From positions 372,001 through 436,000 of the forward strand of contig NW_026947635.1 in assembly GCF_034190915.1 (NCBI RefSeq): 64,000 bases of DNA, written 5' to 3'. The DNA is from Cavia porcellus (Eukaryota > Chordata > Mammalia > Rodentia > Caviidae). Of this stretch, positions 62,554-64,000 are shown piece after piece. The notes under the pieces are model-generated. The model did not search any database. It saw nothing but the letters and a program-made list of their open reading frames with translations, and had not been told where the DNA came from. Within the stretch, counting starts at the first letter, position 1. Each line of letters starts with the position of its first letter. The position numbers were made by a program, and so were the translations under genes.

Positions 62554-64000
62554 TGTGTGTCACATTACATTCACTAATGGGAGTGAGAAAAACATCACGG
62601 GGTGGTGCGCATTGTACGGGTGTGTGTCACATTACATTCACTAGTGGGAGTTTGAAAAACATCACGGGGTGGTGCGCATTGTACGGGTGTGTGTCACATT
62701 ACATTCACTAGTGGGAGTGAGAAAAACATCACGGGGTGGTGCGCATTGTACGGGTGTGTGTCACATTACATTCACTAGTGGGAGTGAGAAAAACATCACG
62801 GGGTGGTGCGCATTGTACGGGTGTGTGTTACATTACATTCACTAGTGGGAGTGAGAAAAACATCACGGGGTGGTGCGCATTGTACGGGTGTGTGTTACAT
62901 TACATTCACTAGTGGGAGTGAGAAAAACATCACGGGGTGGTGCGCATTGTACGGGTGTGTGTTACATTACATTCACTAGTGGGAGTGAGAAAAACATCAC
63001 GGGGTGGTGCGCATTGTACGGGTGTGTGTTACATTACATACACTAGTGGGAGTGAGAAAAACATCACGGGGTGGTGCGCATTGTACGGGTGTGTGTTACA
63101 TTACATTCACTAGTGGGCGTGAGAAAAACATCATGGGGTGGTGCGCATTGTACGGGTGTGTGTTACATTACATTCACTAGTGGGCGTGAGAAAAACATCA
63201 CGGGGTGGTGCGCATATTACGGGTGTGTGTTACATTACATTCACTAGTGGGCGTGAGAAAAACATCACGGGGTGGTGCGCATTGTACGGGTGTGTGTTAC
63301 ATTACATTCACTAGTTGGCGTGAGAAAAACATCACGGGGTGGTGCGCATTGTACGGGTGTGTGTTACATTACATTCACTAGTGGGCGTGAGAAAAACATC
63401 ACGGGGTGGTGCGCATTGTACGGGTGTGTGTTACATTACATTCACTAGTGGGCGTGAGAAAAACATCACGGGGTGGTGCGCATTGTACGGGTGTGTGTTA
63501 CATTACATTCATTAGTGGGCGTGAGAAAAACATCACGGGGTGGTGCGCATTGTACGGGTGTGTGTTACATTACATTCACTAGTGGGCGTGAGAAAAACAT
63601 CACGGGGTGGTGCGCATTGTACGGGTGTGTGTTACATTACATTCACTAGTGGGAGTGAGAAAAACATCACGGGGTGGTGCGCATTGTACGGGTGTGTGAT
63701 ACATTACATTCACTAGTGGGAGTGAGAAAAACGTCACGGGTGGTGCGCATTGTACGGGTGTGTGTTAGATTACATTCACTAGTGGGAGTGAGAAAAACGT
63801 CACGGGGTGGTGCGCATTGTACGGGTGTGTGTTAGATTACAATCACTAGTGGGAGTGAGAAAAACATCACGGGGTGGTGCGCATTGTACGGGTGTGTGTT
63901 AGACTACATTCACTAGTGGGAGTGAGAAAAACATCACGGGGTGGTGAGCATTGTACGGGTGTGTGTTAGATTACATTCACTAGTGGGAGTGAGAAAAACA
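62554..64000 (+). repeat. Right-end H-like, C, D and E monomers
   Basis: CAC copies with CTAGTGGG (one CTAATGGG, one with GTTTGAAAAAC near 62651) pass to TTAC copies, an ACATACACT copy (about 63038), a C run (63.1-63.65 kb) and D/E copies to the window edge. A one-base loss (CACGGGTGG) lies near 63738. The array is cut mid-monomer at 64000. Confidence 0.85.

Larger units (their letters stand above)
1..64000 (+). repeat. 67-bp satellite DNA array, about 955 head-to-tail monomers
   Basis: The sequence repeats with a 67-base period from first base to last. Landmarks such as GTGCGCATTGTACGGG and TGTGTGT recur every 67 bases, apart from rare 1-2 base indels. All copies face the same way and I saw no inverted copy or foreign insertion. 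The reference monomer (bases 1-67) has 17 A, 11 C, 22 G and 17 T, with three CpG sites at monomer positions 45-46, 55-56 and 64-65. Near-invariant parts are positions 11-20, 32-40, 50-58 and 61-65; subfamily changes are at 7-10, 23, 26, 29, 31, 41, 60 and 66-67. Both array edges lie outside the window. The size and absence of genes indicate a eukaryotic heterochromatic satellite; the monomer family and species are not recognised. Confidence 0.99.

Noticed and set aside
1..64000. CRISPR array
   Set aside because: The period is constant but there are no unique spacers: the whole 67-bp unit is conserved, and no cas gene is present.
1..64000. Telomeric repeat tract
   Set aside because: GGGTGTGTG resembles irregular fungal telomere repeats, but the 67-bp unit is much longer than known telomere units I can name and no short telomere repeat is present; only the Rap1-like core is reported as a finding.
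1..64000. G-quadruplex array
   Set aside because: Runs of three or more G are spaced by about 18-35 bases and do not give four close runs in one monomer.
1..64000. Nucleosome phasing from three monomers (201 bp)
   Set aside because: Three monomers are near a typical nucleosome spacing, but higher-order units of 10, 11, 12, 13, 16, 17 or 20 monomers do not respect multiples of three, so the sequence gives no support.
1..64000. Prokaryotic or phage origin
   Set aside because: There are no genes, ribosome binding sites or operon structure, and a 64-kb pure tandem array is not known to me in bacteria or phages.

Overview
The window is one unbroken tandem repeat. All 64,000 bases read as head-to-tail copies of a 67-bp monomer, about 955 of them, all in the same orientation. 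I see no single-copy DNA, transposon, RNA gene or credible protein gene, and neither edge of the array is inside the window: base 1 starts a monomer in the phase used here and base 64000 falls mid-monomer. A gene-free satellite of this size points to a eukaryotic heterochromatic, pericentromeric or subtelomeric array. I do not recognise the monomer, so I name no species.

Monomer numbering takes window bases 1-67 as the reference (position 1 = T of TGTGTGT). It is about 49% G+C and strongly G-skewed on the + strand (22 G to 11 C). Most positions are near-invariant. Diagnostic changes sit at positions 7-10 (TCAC, TTAC, TTAG or ATAG), 23 (G/A), 26 (A/G), 29 (A/C), 31 (T/A), 41 (A/G), 60 (T/C) and 66-67 (GG/TT). 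I use these family names. A: CAC + GGTAGG. B: GGTGGG. C: TTAC + CTAGTGGGCG + CATCAC. D: TTAC + CTAGTGGGAG + CGTCAC. E: TTAG, often with GAGAGAG. F: TACGTTTGTG. G: GTGATAG. H: CAC + CTAGTGGG + CATCG. I: CAC + CTAGTAGG + CATCG.

Layout: 1-3478 is mostly A/B. 3479-20670 is repeated cycles in the order C, D, E, F, G, then H/I. 20671-28706 is a 4,018-bp block present twice in tandem. 28707-37440 is mixed cycles with short A blocks. 37441-49690 carries three copies (the last partial) of a 5.0-5.3 kb block. 49691-52460 is a mosaic of those copies. 52461-60630 is a 4,153/4,154-bp block present twice in tandem. 60631-64000 is a looser mix that returns to A/B-like monomers.

The organisation is therefore nested: 67-bp monomer, 10-20-mer cycles (736/737 and 1,071 bp are the clearest), 60-79-mer blocks of 4.0-5.3 kb, and a diverged 9.3-10.3 kb duplication linking about 6.5-13 kb with 16.9-22.8 kb. 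There are no genes to work together. The biological content is the array's amplification history, its strand asymmetry and possible protein-binding boxes inside the monomer. Block boundaries are accurate to about one monomer, because breakpoints between near-identical repeats cannot be placed exactly. All comparisons were made by eye.
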